A stretch of 12,369 bases of DNA, taken from contig JAQVEQ010000080.1 in the NCBI GenBank assembly GCA_028697875.1, forward strand, positions 1 to 12,369, read 5' to 3'. This DNA comes from Novosphingobium sp. (lineage in GTDB: Bacteria; Pseudomonadota; Alphaproteobacteria; Sphingomonadales; Sphingomonadaceae). The position numbers and the translations under genes are program-made. A model generated the notes under the pieces. It did no database searches, was not told where the DNA came from, and saw only the letters and a list, made by a program, of their open reading frames with translations. Below, piece by piece: positions 12,179 to 12,369 of this stretch. Positions within the stretch are counted from its first letter, which is position 1, and every line of letters begins with the position of its first letter.

Positions 12179-12369
12179 GCGGTTGCCGGTGCGCAGTGGC
12201 CGTTCCGGCCAGCTCGAACCGGGCGTGCCGGCGGATATTCTGTCCGCCGTTTGCCACAGCACCGCAACCATCGCGCAATAGCGAGCGGGACCGAAGGGCT
12301 TCCTCCCGGCTGCAACGGCGTTCCGTCGCACCGCGATCGGGGCCCTCCCTGTCGCGGCCCTGCCGCCTG
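12179..12369. other. Terminal stretch without a supported gene
   Basis: After the PEBP-like gene no reading frame on either strand resembles a known protein. A 38-codon plus-strand frame (12165-12281, MRVTERLPVRSG...) overlaps the previous gene and has no ribosome site. A minus-strand frame open from the edge to 12163 is rich in Arg, Pro and Gly, as expected for chance frames in GC-rich DNA. The segment may hold the 3' region or promoter of a gene lying outside the window. Confidence 0.4.

Noticed and set aside
11543..12331. Minus-strand frame of 262 codons
   Set aside because: Antisense to the PEBP-like gene and the crp end; the plus-strand gene has the full family signature.
1..12369. CRISPR array, tRNA, rRNA, insertion sequence or prophage elements
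   Set aside because: No spaced repeats, cloverleaf sequence, transposase or terminal inverted repeats were noticed in reading both strands.

Overview
The window is GC-rich (by eye in the mid-60s %) and densely coded, with several TTG/GTG starts. It reads as an alphaproteobacterium, most likely a sphingomonad (Novosphingobium/Sphingobium-like). This rests on the protein families present (steroid-catabolic enzymes, a DUF3775 protein, a one-domain receiver-like protein, a FixK-like Crp regulator). It is an inference, not a database result.

Left part (1-1767, minus strand): an SDR/epimerase-like protein is followed 12 bp later by a PAPS-type sulfotransferase. The sulfotransferase loses family resemblance right after its 3'-phosphate-binding motif, near a (GGAA)3 tract. 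A new reading frame with a hydrophobic N-terminus (positions 56 to 1) begins there and leaves the window.

Central part (2014-7448): a compact set of steroid ring-opening genes. On the plus strand are a KstD-type 3-ketosteroid dehydrogenase and a KshA-type Rieske oxygenase. Convergent to them on the minus strand are a KshB-type ferredoxin reductase and an HsaA-type flavin-dependent hydroxylase. From the families, KstD introduces the delta-1 double bond, KshAB hydroxylates C9 so that ring B opens and ring A becomes aromatic, and HsaA hydroxylates the resulting phenol (3-HSA) to a catechol. The partners expected next (HsaB reductase, HsaC extradiol dioxygenase, HsaD hydrolase) are not in the window. 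A similar 18-bp element, in the same orientation relative to the gene, precedes kstD, kshA and kshB, so these three look like members of one regulon.

Regulatory part (7691-9771, plus strand): two tandem paralogous LuxR/GerE-type regulators, divergent from kshB. The first has a plausible promoter with two exact 17-bp tandem repeats just upstream of its -35 hexamer. They are candidate controllers of the steroid genes.

Right part (9905-12178, plus strand): a DUF3775 protein with an FNR-type half-conserved box in its promoter, a degenerate receiver-only protein, a Crp/Fnr (FixK-like) regulator, and a PEBP-like (YbhB/YbcL) protein predicted as a lipoprotein that overlaps the crp gene. The promoters of the receiver and crp genes both carry GGRA/TYCC dyads over the -35 position. 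The last 190 bases hold no gene I can support. No tRNA, rRNA, CRISPR or insertion sequence was seen.
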